A stretch of DNA of 6,491 nt from Actinomycetota bacterium (GTDB lineage Bacteria; Actinomycetota; Thermoleophilia; Gaiellales; F1-60-MAGs149), in NCBI GenBank assembly GCA_947481755.1, contig CANKHS010000075.1, positions 1-6,491 of the forward strand, read 5' to 3'. Within the stretch, counting starts at the first letter, position 1; the number at the start of each line of letters is the position of its first letter. The translations under genes and the position numbers were made by a program. Below are positions 1-5,253 of the stretch, piece by piece. Below the pieces are notes generated by a model. It worked only from the letters and a program-made list of their open reading frames with translations. It had not been told where the DNA came from and did no database searches.

Positions 1-293
1 GCGCCAATCCAGATCGCTGCGCGATCGATCGGAGCCAAGAGCAGCGCATCGAGGGCACCCTCTTCCTGTTCGGCGGCAAACGTGCGCAAGAGACCGAGCA
101 CGGCGGTAAAGACGACGGCGGCCCAGAGCATGCCGGCCGCCGCTCGATTTCCGGCACCCGTATCGCCACTCAGCGCGAAGTGGACGATCACGATCGTTGC
201 GGCGATAAAGAGCAGCATCGCGAAGATCACCTCACGGCGACGGAGCTCGAGCACCAGCTTGACGCGGGCAATCGCGAGCGCTGCGGCGATCAC
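1..293 (-). CDS. ccmB: CcmB, heme exporter membrane subunit (N-terminal part, cut by window edge)
   Basis: This is the first 97 codons of the integral membrane subunit that pairs with CcmA in the CcmAB ABC transporter of cytochrome c maturation (system I), which acts in the cytoplasmic membrane. The protein starts MIAAALAIARVKLVLELRRR, the basic cytoplasmic N-terminus usual for CcmB. Hydrophobic segments follow at about residues 24-41 and 51-70, then RTFAAEQEEGALDALLLAP (70-88), which matches the conserved cytoplasmic loop of the family (arginine, a run of E/Q residues, then L-LAP-DR). The GTG start overlaps the ccmA stop as GTGA, so the two are translationally coupled, as expected for a stoichiometric pair. 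Family CcmB proteins are about 220 residues, so over half of the gene lies beyond position 1. Identification is from recalled family motifs; confidence is high. Confidence 0.9.
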   Translation of the reverse strand, partial: MIAAALAIARVKLVLELRRREVIFAMLLFIAATIVIVHFALSGDTGAGNRAAAGMLWAAVVFTAVLGLLRTFAAEQEEGALDALLLAPIDRAAIWIG

Positions 294-922
294 GCGATGC
301 TCCCGGCGGAGAGGTGAACGGCACGTGCGCCAAGGCGCGCCGGTAGCTCGTCGTCGTGGCTGGCAACCAATTGCGTACGCGTACCGATGCCGGCCCGCAG
401 CGTGGAGTCGAGCAGCAGACGCCCATCTGCATCGAGCCCACTGGCGGGCTCGTCGAGCAGGAGCAGAGCCGGCTGGTGGGCCGTAGCGCGGGCCAACGCG
501 AGTCGCTGCAGCATGCCGCGCGAGAAACCGTCGATGTGTTCGTCCGCTCGGTCGCCCAGCCCGACGTGGTCGAGCAGGGCCGTAATGTCGAGGTCCCGCG
601 TTCCGTGGAGGCGTGCGTGCAACTCGAGATTCTCACGTGCCGTCAGCCCGCGATAGAGCTGCGAACGATGGCCTGCGTACGCGATACCGGCGCGCAGAGC
701 GCGCGGGGCACTGGTGGCGTCGACGCCCGCAATCCGAGCCGAACCGGCGGTCGGCCGCAGCAGGCCAGCGACGAGCCGCAGGAGCGTCGACTTGCCGGCA
801 CCGTTCGGGCCGAGCAGCACGATCGTTTCGCCGGCGGCGACCGTCAGCGTCGCTTTGCGGAGCGCAAGGCGATCACCGAAGCGCTTTGAGCACTCCGTGA
901 GCGTGACGACGGGCGGTTCCAT
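290..922 (-). CDS. ccmA: CcmA, heme exporter ATP-binding subunit
   Basis: A 210-residue ABC ATPase, the usual length for CcmA, which powers the CcmAB complex in releasing heme from CcmE during cytochrome c maturation. Visible motifs in order: Walker A GPNGAGKST (38-46); the CcmA-type region around GHRSQLYRGLTARENL (84-99), where other ABC proteins carry the Q-loop; the signature FSRGMLQRLALARA (133-146), with SRGM in place of the canonical SGGQ, typical of CcmA; Walker B LLLLDEP (153-159) with D157 and E158; D-loop SGLD (161-164); and switch histidine H189 in LVASHDD. All catalytic residues are present. The ATG start is the only sensible one, with no in-frame start just upstream. No Shine-Dalgarno sequence precedes it, but a TACGCT box ends 7 bases before the ATG, so a leaderless mRNA is possible. 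It overlaps ccmB by 4 bases. A generic ABC ATPase is the alternative, but the ccmB neighbour argues against that. Confidence 0.93.
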   Translation of the reverse strand: MEPPVVTLTECSKRFGDRLALRKATLTVAAGETIVLLGPNGAGKSTLLRLVAGLLRPTAGSARIAGVDATSAPRALRAGIAYAGHRSQLYRGLTARENLELHARLHGTRDLDITALLDHVGLGDRADEHIDGFSRGMLQRLALARATAHQPALLLLDEPASGLDADGRLLLDSTLRAGIGTRTQLVASHDDELPARLGARAVHLSAGSIA

Positions 923-929
923 GGCCGAA

Positions 930-935
930 AGCGTA
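930..935 (-). promoter_or_regulatory. Candidate -10 box for a leaderless ccmAB transcript
   Basis: On the minus strand TACGCT fits the TANNNT actinobacterial -10 pattern. Its last base is 7 bases before the ccmA ATG, which would put the transcription start at or next to the start codon. That agrees with the lack of any purine-rich ribosome site there. No convincing -35 box is visible, and a six-base match can easily occur by chance. Confidence 0.35.
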
Positions 936-963
936 GGCGGAACGGGCGCGAAGCCAGCCGTGC

Positions 964-986
964 CCGGTGTAGAGCGTTTTACACGG
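964..986. promoter_or_regulatory. Small inverted repeat, possible operator, between ccmA and tatA
   Basis: GTGTA (967-971) and TACAC (980-984) are inverted around an 8-base spacer, and the arms extend to CC/GG with a one-base bulge. It lies 42 bases upstream of the ccmA start in the divergent spacer, where an operator would be expected. The same spacer carries GGTGCCATT twice (985-993 and 1040-1048). The rest of the 208-base spacer (923-1130) holds only the promoter boxes listed separately and no gene I can support. Confidence 0.25.
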
Positions 987-1101
987 TGCCATTGGCGTGC
1001 GCGTGCGACAGCGTTCTCGGCAACATGCGCGCTTCACGGGGTGCCATTAGGGAGCTTGATCCAGTCCGCCGGGTATCTGTTCGGCATTGGCGCCTACTCG
1101 G

Positions 1102-1110
1102 TGGTAGCGT
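1102..1110 (+). promoter_or_regulatory. Candidate extended -10 promoter of the first tatA
   Basis: TGGTAGCGT fits an extended -10 element (TG-n-TANNNT). It ends 20 bases before the tatA ATG, leaving room for a short leader with the AGGAGG ribosome site at 1118-1123. No good -35 hexamer lies at 16-18 bases upstream, as is common for extended -10 promoters. Very similar boxes precede the second tatA and the tRNA. Confidence 0.45.
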
Positions 1111-1130
1111 GACGGGCAGGAGGTAGAGCT

Positions 1131-1418
1131 ATGGGCGAACTTTCGCCACTTCATATTGCAGTCGTGGTCATCATCGGGTTGTTGGTCTTCGGGCCCAAGA
1201 AGCTCCCCGAGCTCGGCCGTGGTATCGGCTCTGGCCTGCGCGATTTCCGCAGGGGACTCTCGGGCGAGGCCGATCCGCCGGCGCCAGCACCAGTCGTTGA
1301 AGCCATTTCTACGCCGATTGTCGAAACAGCAACAACTGCTCCGGTTCAAGCCCCAGTGGCGCAGGTTCCGGTTGATGCGCCTGTTACGACAGCTGCCGAC
1401 GCACCTGCAGCTGAGTAA
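1131..1418 (+). CDS. tatA: TatA, twin-arginine translocase pore subunit (first copy)
   Basis: A 95-residue TatA-family protein of the Tat system, which moves folded proteins across the cytoplasmic membrane using the proton gradient. The N-terminus MGELSPLHIAVVV resembles M. tuberculosis TatA (MGSLSPWHWAI as I recall it), with a histidine at position 8 where the family keeps a polar residue. The single membrane helix spans about 8-20, followed by the hinge FGPKKLPELG (20-29) and an amphipathic helix to about residue 43 (GLRDFRRGLS). The tail from about 46 is rich in Ala, Pro, Val and Thr and probably unstructured. AGGAGG lies 7 bases before the ATG. The gene stands alone, separated from the tatA-tatC operon by two minus-strand genes, and its stop is only 3 bases from the convergent kinase stop. 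It shares exact DNA runs with the second tatA, so it is probably a local duplicate. Confidence 0.9.
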   Translation: MGELSPLHIAVVVIIGLLVFGPKKLPELGRGIGSGLRDFRRGLSGEADPPAPAPVVEAISTPIVETATTAPVQAPVAQVPVDAPVTTAADAPAAE

Positions 1419-1421
1419 GCA

Positions 1422-2240
1422 CTAGACCCGCAGGCGCAGAATCTTCGCGACGCCATAGGTGGCCGTGACTGCTGCTGCCCGGGCATCTTCGCCTGCATTG
1501 AGCGCGGCTGCGAACAGCGCGGTAAACATGTCGCCCGCTCCGACGGTGTCGGCGAGGTGGGGGATGCGGTCGGCCGGGATGCGCAGAATCTCGGGGTCGT
1601 CCTCGGTCCAGACCTCACAGCCGCCTTCGCCGTAGGTGACCACGACGATTGGGACGCCGGCACGGGCGAGAGCGGCGGCATCCGTGCCGCCAAGCAATGC
1701 CTCGGCCTCTTCATCACTGAATTTGATCGCTGTAACGCCAGCCACCCAGGCCGGGTCGAACGGGCCGGTGGGTCGCACCTCACCCAGGCCGGGTCGAGCC
1801 AGACCCTGCGCATCGAAGACCACGCGGCGTCCGAGCGCGACCAGGGCGGCGACGGATTCGGCGGGCACGTCGTCACGCCACTGGGTTCCCACGACGATCG
1901 TTGACGCATTCGCGAGCGACGATTTCGCCCAGCCGTTGATGTCTTCGGGCAAAAAAGGATCGCCAAGCGCAGCGATCTCGTGGTCGCGCAAGCCGCCTGG
2001 TTTGAGCGTGAGACGGCTGATAAACGTTTGCTCCGCTGGACCAACGAGGACTGGCAGGCCTCGTTGGTTGAGTTCGTCGTAGAGCTCGTCATCGCCACCA
2101 CGCGTGACAACGATGCCACGAATGCCGGCAGCCGAGAGTGCCTGAGCCGCAAAAACTGGCGCACCGCCACAGCGACGCTCCTCCGTGCCGTCGGGGTGGA
2201 TGATCTCGTCGAGCACGGTCTGGCCAAGCAAGGCGATCAT
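1422..2240 (-). CDS. PfkB/ribokinase-family sugar or nucleoside kinase
   Basis: A 272-residue cytoplasmic kinase of the PfkB family, which phosphorylates sugars, polyols or nucleosides with ATP. The C-terminal signature DTVGAGDMFTAL (231-242) contains the anion hole GAGD and catalytic base D237. TYGEGG (202-207) is the usual nucleotide-binding turn and KFSDEEAEALLG (173-184) the conserved pre-ATP segment. The N-terminal glycine motif is GGAP (25-28), without the asparagine found just after it in ribokinase and fructokinase, and the protein is shorter than the usual 300-340 residues, so it may lack part of the lid. These traits recall the inositol-kinase-like branch, but the substrate cannot be read from the sequence. 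I chose the ATG at 2240, which overlaps the upstream gene as ATGA; an upstream ATG at 2294 would add an arginine-rich stretch inside that gene. Its stop nearly abuts that of the first tatA. Confidence 0.85.
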   Translation of the reverse strand: MIALLGQTVLDEIIHPDGTEERRCGGAPVFAAQALSAAGIRGIVVTRGGDDELYDELNQRGLPVLVGPAEQTFISRLTLKPGGLRDHEIAALGDPFLPEDINGWAKSSLANASTIVVGTQWRDDVPAESVAALVALGRRVVFDAQGLARPGLGEVRPTGPFDPAWVAGVTAIKFSDEEAEALLGGTDAAALARAGVPIVVVTYGEGGCEVWTEDDPEILRIPADRIPHLADTVGAGDMFTALFAAALNAGEDARAAAVTATYGVAKILRLRV

Positions 2241-2671
2241 GCGCGCAACGCTCCCCAGGCGAGATAGGCGTAGGCGCCGAAGGCTACGGCCCAACCAACC
2301 ACGGCCAGCACGTCGGGTCCAGTCCCACCACAGTTGTACGCATTGCCCGCAACGCAGAGTCCTTGTGCCAAGAGACCAAAACCGCCAGCCAAGCCCGTGG
2401 CAGCAAAGATTCCGAGCGCAATCCAGGTCGGCCCGTGCTCGCGGCCGCGTCCACGCAGCGCGAGCGCTCCGGCCGACACAATCACCACGGCAAGCAATAC
2501 AAAGGCTTCAAGTGACCAGTGATGCAGACTCATCTGCACGATCAAGACCAGGATCGCGAGCGGGAGTGTGACGCGCGCTACCACGACCCCGTTGCCCCGG
2601 GCAAGGCGGATGATTGTCACGATCACAACAGCAGCGGTGGCTGCAGAGAGAATGGAGAAGAAGAGGCTCAT
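2237..2671 (-). CDS. Small five-helix membrane protein of unknown function
   Basis: I do not recognise this 144-residue protein. It is strongly hydrophobic, with likely membrane helices at about 4-22, 31-50, 53-72, 83-104 and 120-142. Short basic loops follow helix 1 (RLARGNG) and helix 3 (RGRGREHG). Two cysteines, C106 and C114, lie in the loop CVAGNAYNCGGTGPD between helices 4 and 5; they could form a disulfide if that loop faces outward, but this is inference. Its stop overlaps the kinase start as ATGA, so the two are co-translated and may share a pathway, for example uptake or sensing of the kinase substrate. No Shine-Dalgarno sequence precedes the ATG; a TACGGT box ends 11 bases upstream, suggesting a nearly leaderless message. 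The reading frame is well supported by length and hydrophobic pattern, the function is not. Confidence 0.75.
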   Translation of the reverse strand: MSLFFSILSAATAAVVIVTIIRLARGNGVVVARVTLPLAILVLIVQMSLHHWSLEAFVLLAVVIVSAGALALRGRGREHGPTWIALGIFAATGLAGGFGLLAQGLCVAGNAYNCGGTGPDVLAVVGWAVAFGAYAYLAWGALRA

Positions 2672-2675
2672 CGTC

Positions 2676-2699
2676 GGCGGTTACCGTAGACGGTACGCC
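2676..2699. promoter_or_regulatory. Near-palindrome in the divergent promoter region, possible operator
   Basis: TACCGT (2682-2687) and ACGGTA (2690-2695) form a perfect 6-base inverted repeat around AG. Four more pairs (GGCG at 2676-2679 with CGCC at 2696-2699) extend it if two bases are bulged. It lies 4 bases upstream of the membrane-protein start and about 25 bases upstream of the second tatA -10 box, so a protein bound here could affect both directions. It also covers the likely minus-strand -10 TACGGT (2683-2688). Confidence 0.35.
2683..2688 (-). promoter_or_regulatory. Weak candidate -10 box for the membrane protein/kinase pair
   Basis: TACGGT on the minus strand fits TANNNT and ends 11 bases before the ATG of the membrane protein. 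Transcription would start only a few bases from the start codon, in line with the missing ribosome site. It sits inside the inverted repeat at 2676-2699, so the hexamer may reflect the operator rather than a promoter. Confidence 0.25.
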
Positions 2700-2723
2700 C
2701 ATGTCCCGGCGGATCTCTTTCGA

Positions 2724-2732
2724 TGGTAGCCT
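2724..2732 (+). promoter_or_regulatory. Candidate extended -10 promoter of the tatA-tatC operon
   Basis: TGGTAGCCT matches the box before the first tatA at 7 of the first 7 positions and in the final T. It ends 24 bases before the ATG, with AAGGAGGAG at 2741-2749 as a strong ribosome site in between. I see no -35 hexamer at the expected distance. Confidence 0.45.
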
Positions 2733-2756
2733 TCGCAGGCAAGGAGGAGTACCCCT

Positions 2757-3083
2757 ATGCCTTTTGATTTTGGAATCGGCGAAATCGCGATTGTTCTCGT
2801 GATTGGCCTACTCGTGTTCGGCCCCAAGAAATTGCCAGAGCTCGGCCGTGGTTTGGGCTCGGGCATGCGCGACTTTCGCCGTGGACTCTCGGGCGAGGCC
2901 GACAATGAGCCCGCGCCACCGGTTGTTGTGCAGTCGACGGCCCCCGTTGTTGAAACAGCTGTCCCGGTTGCCCCCGCTGCTGTTGCTGAACCCGTCGTTG
3001 CTGCTGAGCCCGTTGCTGCTGCTGCAGAGCCGGTGGCCGCTGCCGCCGAGGCACCTGCCACAGACGCTAAGCCGGCTGAGTAA
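2757..3083 (+). CDS. tatA: TatA-family twin-arginine translocase subunit (second copy, in operon with tatC)
   Basis: A 108-residue TatA/TatB-family protein encoded 23 bases before tatC. The N-terminus MPFDFGIGEIAIVLVIG carries glutamate E9 at the membrane entry, the pattern of ELI-type TatA proteins and of TatB (MFDIGFSEL in E. coli), unlike the His8 of the first copy. The membrane helix spans about 10-21, then hinge FGPKKLPELG (21-30) and an amphipathic helix to about 44. The tail from 50 is Ala/Pro/Val/Glu-rich with AEPV repeats. A strong AAGGAGGAG site precedes the ATG. No separate tatB is in the window, so this copy may act as a bifunctional TatA/TatB or as the TatB-like partner, with the first copy as the pore; that division of labour is inference. 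Exact DNA runs shared with the first copy, including across the stop codon, point to local duplication or gene conversion. Confidence 0.9.
   Translation: MPFDFGIGEIAIVLVIGLLVFGPKKLPELGRGLGSGMRDFRRGLSGEADNEPAPPVVVQSTAPVVETAVPVAPAAVAEPVVAAEPVAAAAEPVAAAAEAPATDAKPAE
2985..3056 (+). repeat. Low-complexity AEPV repeat encoding the TatA tail
   Basis: Codons 77-100 of the second tatA encode AEPV three times (77-80, 83-86, 90-93) and then AEAP, joined by alanine runs. At DNA level it is a degenerate GTTGCTGCTG-like repeat, a likely place for slippage, so tail length may vary between strains. Tails of TatA proteins are generally dispensable and poorly conserved. Confidence 0.6.
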
Positions 3084-3106
3084 GCACACCAAGGGTAGGC
3101 AAGAGG

Positions 3107-3913
3107 ATGCTGGCCGGACTCCGCGGTACGCGACGCATTGAGCATCAAGAGGAGGTTCCGATCACGGACCACCTCGAGGAGCTCCGCAATCGCATCATCA
3201 TCAGCGTCGTCGCGCTGGGGGTTGGGTTCGCGATCTGCTTTTGGCAACACGAGTTGATCATCGAGTTCCTTAACCGGCCGCTACCGCCCGAGTTGCCGAA
3301 ACCGATCGTGCTCGGCGTTGCTGAGCCCTTCACCATTTCGCTCAAGGTCGCCCTGGCTGGTGCGGTTGTCCTGACGATTCCCGTTCTGATCTACCAGCTC
3401 TACGCCTACGTAATGCCGGCGTTCGATCCCGAGCATGACCGTCGCACGTGGCCGTATTTGGCGGGCGCCTCGGGACTCTTTTTTGCGGGCCTGGCCTTCG
3501 GCTATTTTCTCGTACTTCCGCCGGCGCTCGGCTTTCTTGTGGGCTACGACTCAGGCCTCTACAACCGTCAGATTGACGCAGGGAACTACTACGGCTTTGT
3601 TGTCCAGATCCTGATTGCCTGCGGTGTGATCTTCCAGTTGCCGTCGGGTGTCTTTGTCCTGACAACGGTTGGCTTGATGCGCGCGAAATGGATGCGTAAG
3701 AATCGTCGCTACGCGATTTTCATCCTGACCGTCATCGCCGCGGCGCTCCCGGGTGGCGATGTCATCTCGATGATGATCATCTTCGTCGCGCTGCTCGTGC
3801 TCTATGAACTCTCGATCTACGTGGCCGTGTTTGTTGAGCGCGGGAAGCGTGGGGAGGTAGATCCGGAGGCCACAACTGACCTCGTCGACGTTGCTGACGT
3901 CGAGGACGTGTGA
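3107..3913 (+). CDS. tatC: TatC, twin-arginine signal receptor subunit
   Basis: A 268-residue six-helix membrane protein, the core of the Tat receptor that recognises the twin-arginine signal peptide. The conserved cytoplasmic N-terminal motif HLEELRNRI is at 22-30. Likely helices are about 30-47, 77-104, 115-138, 161-187, 201-214 and 219-240. Other family landmarks are AEPFTISLKVAL (72-83), IPVLIYQLYAYVMPAF (91-106) and ALPGGDVISM (213-222), which matches the TPPD-type segment before the last helix. The C-terminal tail is acidic (DLVDVADVEDV). It lies 23 bases after tatA. The ATG has only AAGAGG directly against it, too close for a normal ribosome site, so translation may depend on coupling with tatA or on the GGGTAGG sequence slightly upstream. 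The stop overlaps the next gene as GTGA. Confidence 0.95.
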   Translation: MLAGLRGTRRIEHQEEVPITDHLEELRNRIIISVVALGVGFAICFWQHELIIEFLNRPLPPELPKPIVLGVAEPFTISLKVALAGAVVLTIPVLIYQLYAYVMPAFDPEHDRRTWPYLAGASGLFFAGLAFGYFLVLPPALGFLVGYDSGLYNRQIDAGNYYGFVVQILIACGVIFQLPSGVFVLTTVGLMRAKWMRKNRRYAIFILTVIAAALPGGDVISMMIIFVALLVLYELSIYVAVFVERGKRGEVDPEATTDLVDVADVEDV

Positions 3914-5253
3914 CCGAGGTCTACACCGCCGACCACGTGCTGCCGGTCGGCGCCCCGCCTCTACGGCAGGGTGCGGTTGCAGTGCAGGATGGTCGACTCG
4001 TGGCGGTGGGTACCCGCAGCGAGGTGCTCGGGGCCTTTCCGGATGCGCAGGTTGAGGAGCTCGGCAATGCGGTTTTGCTGCCAGCCCTCGTCAATGCTCA
4101 CACGCACCTCGAATACGCCACGTACGGAGGCTTCGGTGATGGACTCCCGTTTGGCGACTGGCTGATGAATGTGTTTGGCGCGCGGAGGCCACGACTGGCA
4201 CCCGGCGACGTTGAGGCTGCTGCTGCGCTCGGTGCGCTTCTCTGCCTGCAGTCGGGTGTTGGCACGATTGCGGATGCGTCGTATTCCGGCGCAGCGGTTG
4301 CTGCTGCCAGTGAGGCCGGGCTGCGCGCGATCGTGCATCTGGAGGCCTTTGGCGGGCCTGATCAGGATGCCGAGGACGTCGTTGCTGCGCTTCGCGAGCG
4401 ACTTGCTGGTGTCGCTGGATCAACCACACCACTCGTCCGTCTCGGCGTTTCGCCCCACAGCCCGTACACCGTCGCACCCGCTGTCTTTGCCGCGCTCGAT
4501 GCGTTTGCCCAATCCGAGGGCCTGACGGTGATGACTCACGTTGCCGAGTCACCGGCCGAGCTCGAGGCCGTAGACGCTGGCACGGGGCCGATCGCTGATG
4601 CGTTGCGTTCGCTGACGAGCGTCGAGGCGACGGGCCAGCACCCAGTCGACCTCCTAGCCGGAGCCGGACTTCTGCACCCCGGTGTGATTCTCGTCCACGC
4701 GGTGCAGATCAACGATGCGCAGATCGCACTGATCGCCACCTCGGGTGCGGGTGTCGTGCACTGTCCTCGCTCGAATGCGATTCTTGGCTGCGGCGCGGCG
4801 CCGATCGCTGGGCTACGTGCCGTGGGAGTTCCGGTTGGCATTGGCACGGACTCGCCGGCCTCGGCAATCGACTTTGATCTTTGGGCCGAAATGCGTGCCG
4901 CGCTCCTGACGGCACGCGTCCGCGAAGGGCGGCCTGATGCGCTGACGGCCGAGGCAGTCCTCGAGTTGGCGACGCTCGGTGGAGCCCGCGTATTGGGTAT
5001 TGACGGACTGGTTGGATCCCTCGTCGTTGGAAAGCGAGCCGACCTAACGGCAGTTGATCTGACGGGCACGTCGTATGGCGTCACCGAGAGTGCCGCCACG
5101 AGTGCAGTGTTCGCGGGATCACCGGAACGGACACTGCTCACGGTCATTGATGGCGTCGTGCGCTACCGTAAGGGCGCAGATACGGAGCGTTTAGCAGCCT
5201 GTTGGGCTGCTGCGCTACCGGGTCGGACACGGATGATCGGAACAGACGACTGA
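3910..5253 (+). CDS. Amidohydrolase-superfamily deaminase, candidate aminodeoxyfutalosine deaminase
   Basis: A 447-residue metal-dependent hydrolase of the TrzA/AtzA/SsnA type. Motifs: NAHTHLE (62-68) with metal ligands H64 and H66; SPHSPYTV (181-188); THVAES (209-214) with ligand H210 and catalytic E213; H263 in LVHAVQIN; HCPRSN (284-289); and GTDSPAS (312-318) with metal ligand D314. The set of one HxH, two further histidines, Glu and Asp is that of aromatic-base deaminases. The C-terminal GSLVVGKRADL (369-379) returns to the small beta-sandwich domain built with the N-terminus. Known relatives deaminate 6-amino-6-deoxyfutalosine in the futalosine menaquinone pathway, and the neighbourhood of respiratory and export genes agrees with this; S-adenosylhomocysteine, guanine or other aminopurine deaminases cannot be excluded. 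The enzyme is cytoplasmic. The GTG start overlaps tatC by 4 bases, and the stop overlaps the next ATG by one base. Confidence 0.85.
   Translation: MTEVYTADHVLPVGAPPLRQGAVAVQDGRLVAVGTRSEVLGAFPDAQVEELGNAVLLPALVNAHTHLEYATYGGFGDGLPFGDWLMNVFGARRPRLAPGDVEAAAALGALLCLQSGVGTIADASYSGAAVAAASEAGLRAIVHLEAFGGPDQDAEDVVAALRERLAGVAGSTTPLVRLGVSPHSPYTVAPAVFAALDAFAQSEGLTVMTHVAESPAELEAVDAGTGPIADALRSLTSVEATGQHPVDLLAGAGLLHPGVILVHAVQINDAQIALIATSGAGVVHCPRSNAILGCGAAPIAGLRAVGVPVGIGTDSPASAIDFDLWAEMRAALLTARVREGRPDALTAEAVLELATLGGARVLGIDGLVGSLVVGKRADLTAVDLTGTSYGVTESAATSAVFAGSPERTLLTVIDGVVRYRKGADTERLAACWAAALPGRTRMIGTDD

Noticed and set aside
356..889. Plus-strand open frame of 177 codons opposite ccmA
   Set aside because: Shadow of ccmA, whose complete ABC motifs fix the coding strand.
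921..1112. Plus-strand open frame of 63 codons starting at an ATG that overlaps the ccmA start on the other strand
   Set aside because: Its start is only the palindromic CATG shared with ccmA, there is no ribosome site, it ends just before the tatA ribosome site, and the product resembles no family.
1346..2227. Minus-strand open frame of 293 codons overlapping the kinase
   Set aside because: It is an out-of-frame shadow of the kinase gene, rich in Arg, Ser and Pro, with no family motif; the kinase frame has all PfkB signatures.
2241..2294. Upstream ATG that would extend the kinase by 18 arginine-rich residues
   Set aside because: It overlaps the end of the membrane-protein gene; the downstream start gives an exact ATGA overlap and the normal beta-strand N-terminus MIALLGQTVLDE of PfkB proteins.
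3147..3155. Strong AAGAGGAGG sequence inside the start of tatC
   Set aside because: No ATG, GTG or TTG follows in the tatC frame at usable distance before the conserved HLEELRNRI motif, so it does not mark a start; it encodes part of the N-terminus.
2681..3250. Minus-strand open frame of 189 codons opposite the second tatA and tatC start
   Set aside because: Its Ala/Thr/Gly low-complexity middle is just the antisense of the TatA tail repeat, and tatA and tatC on the plus strand are unmistakable.
5202..5252. Upstream ATG that would extend the TPR protein by 17 residues
   Set aside because: It lies within the deaminase gene, and the ATG at 5253 overlaps the deaminase stop as TGATG, the usual coupled arrangement in this operon.
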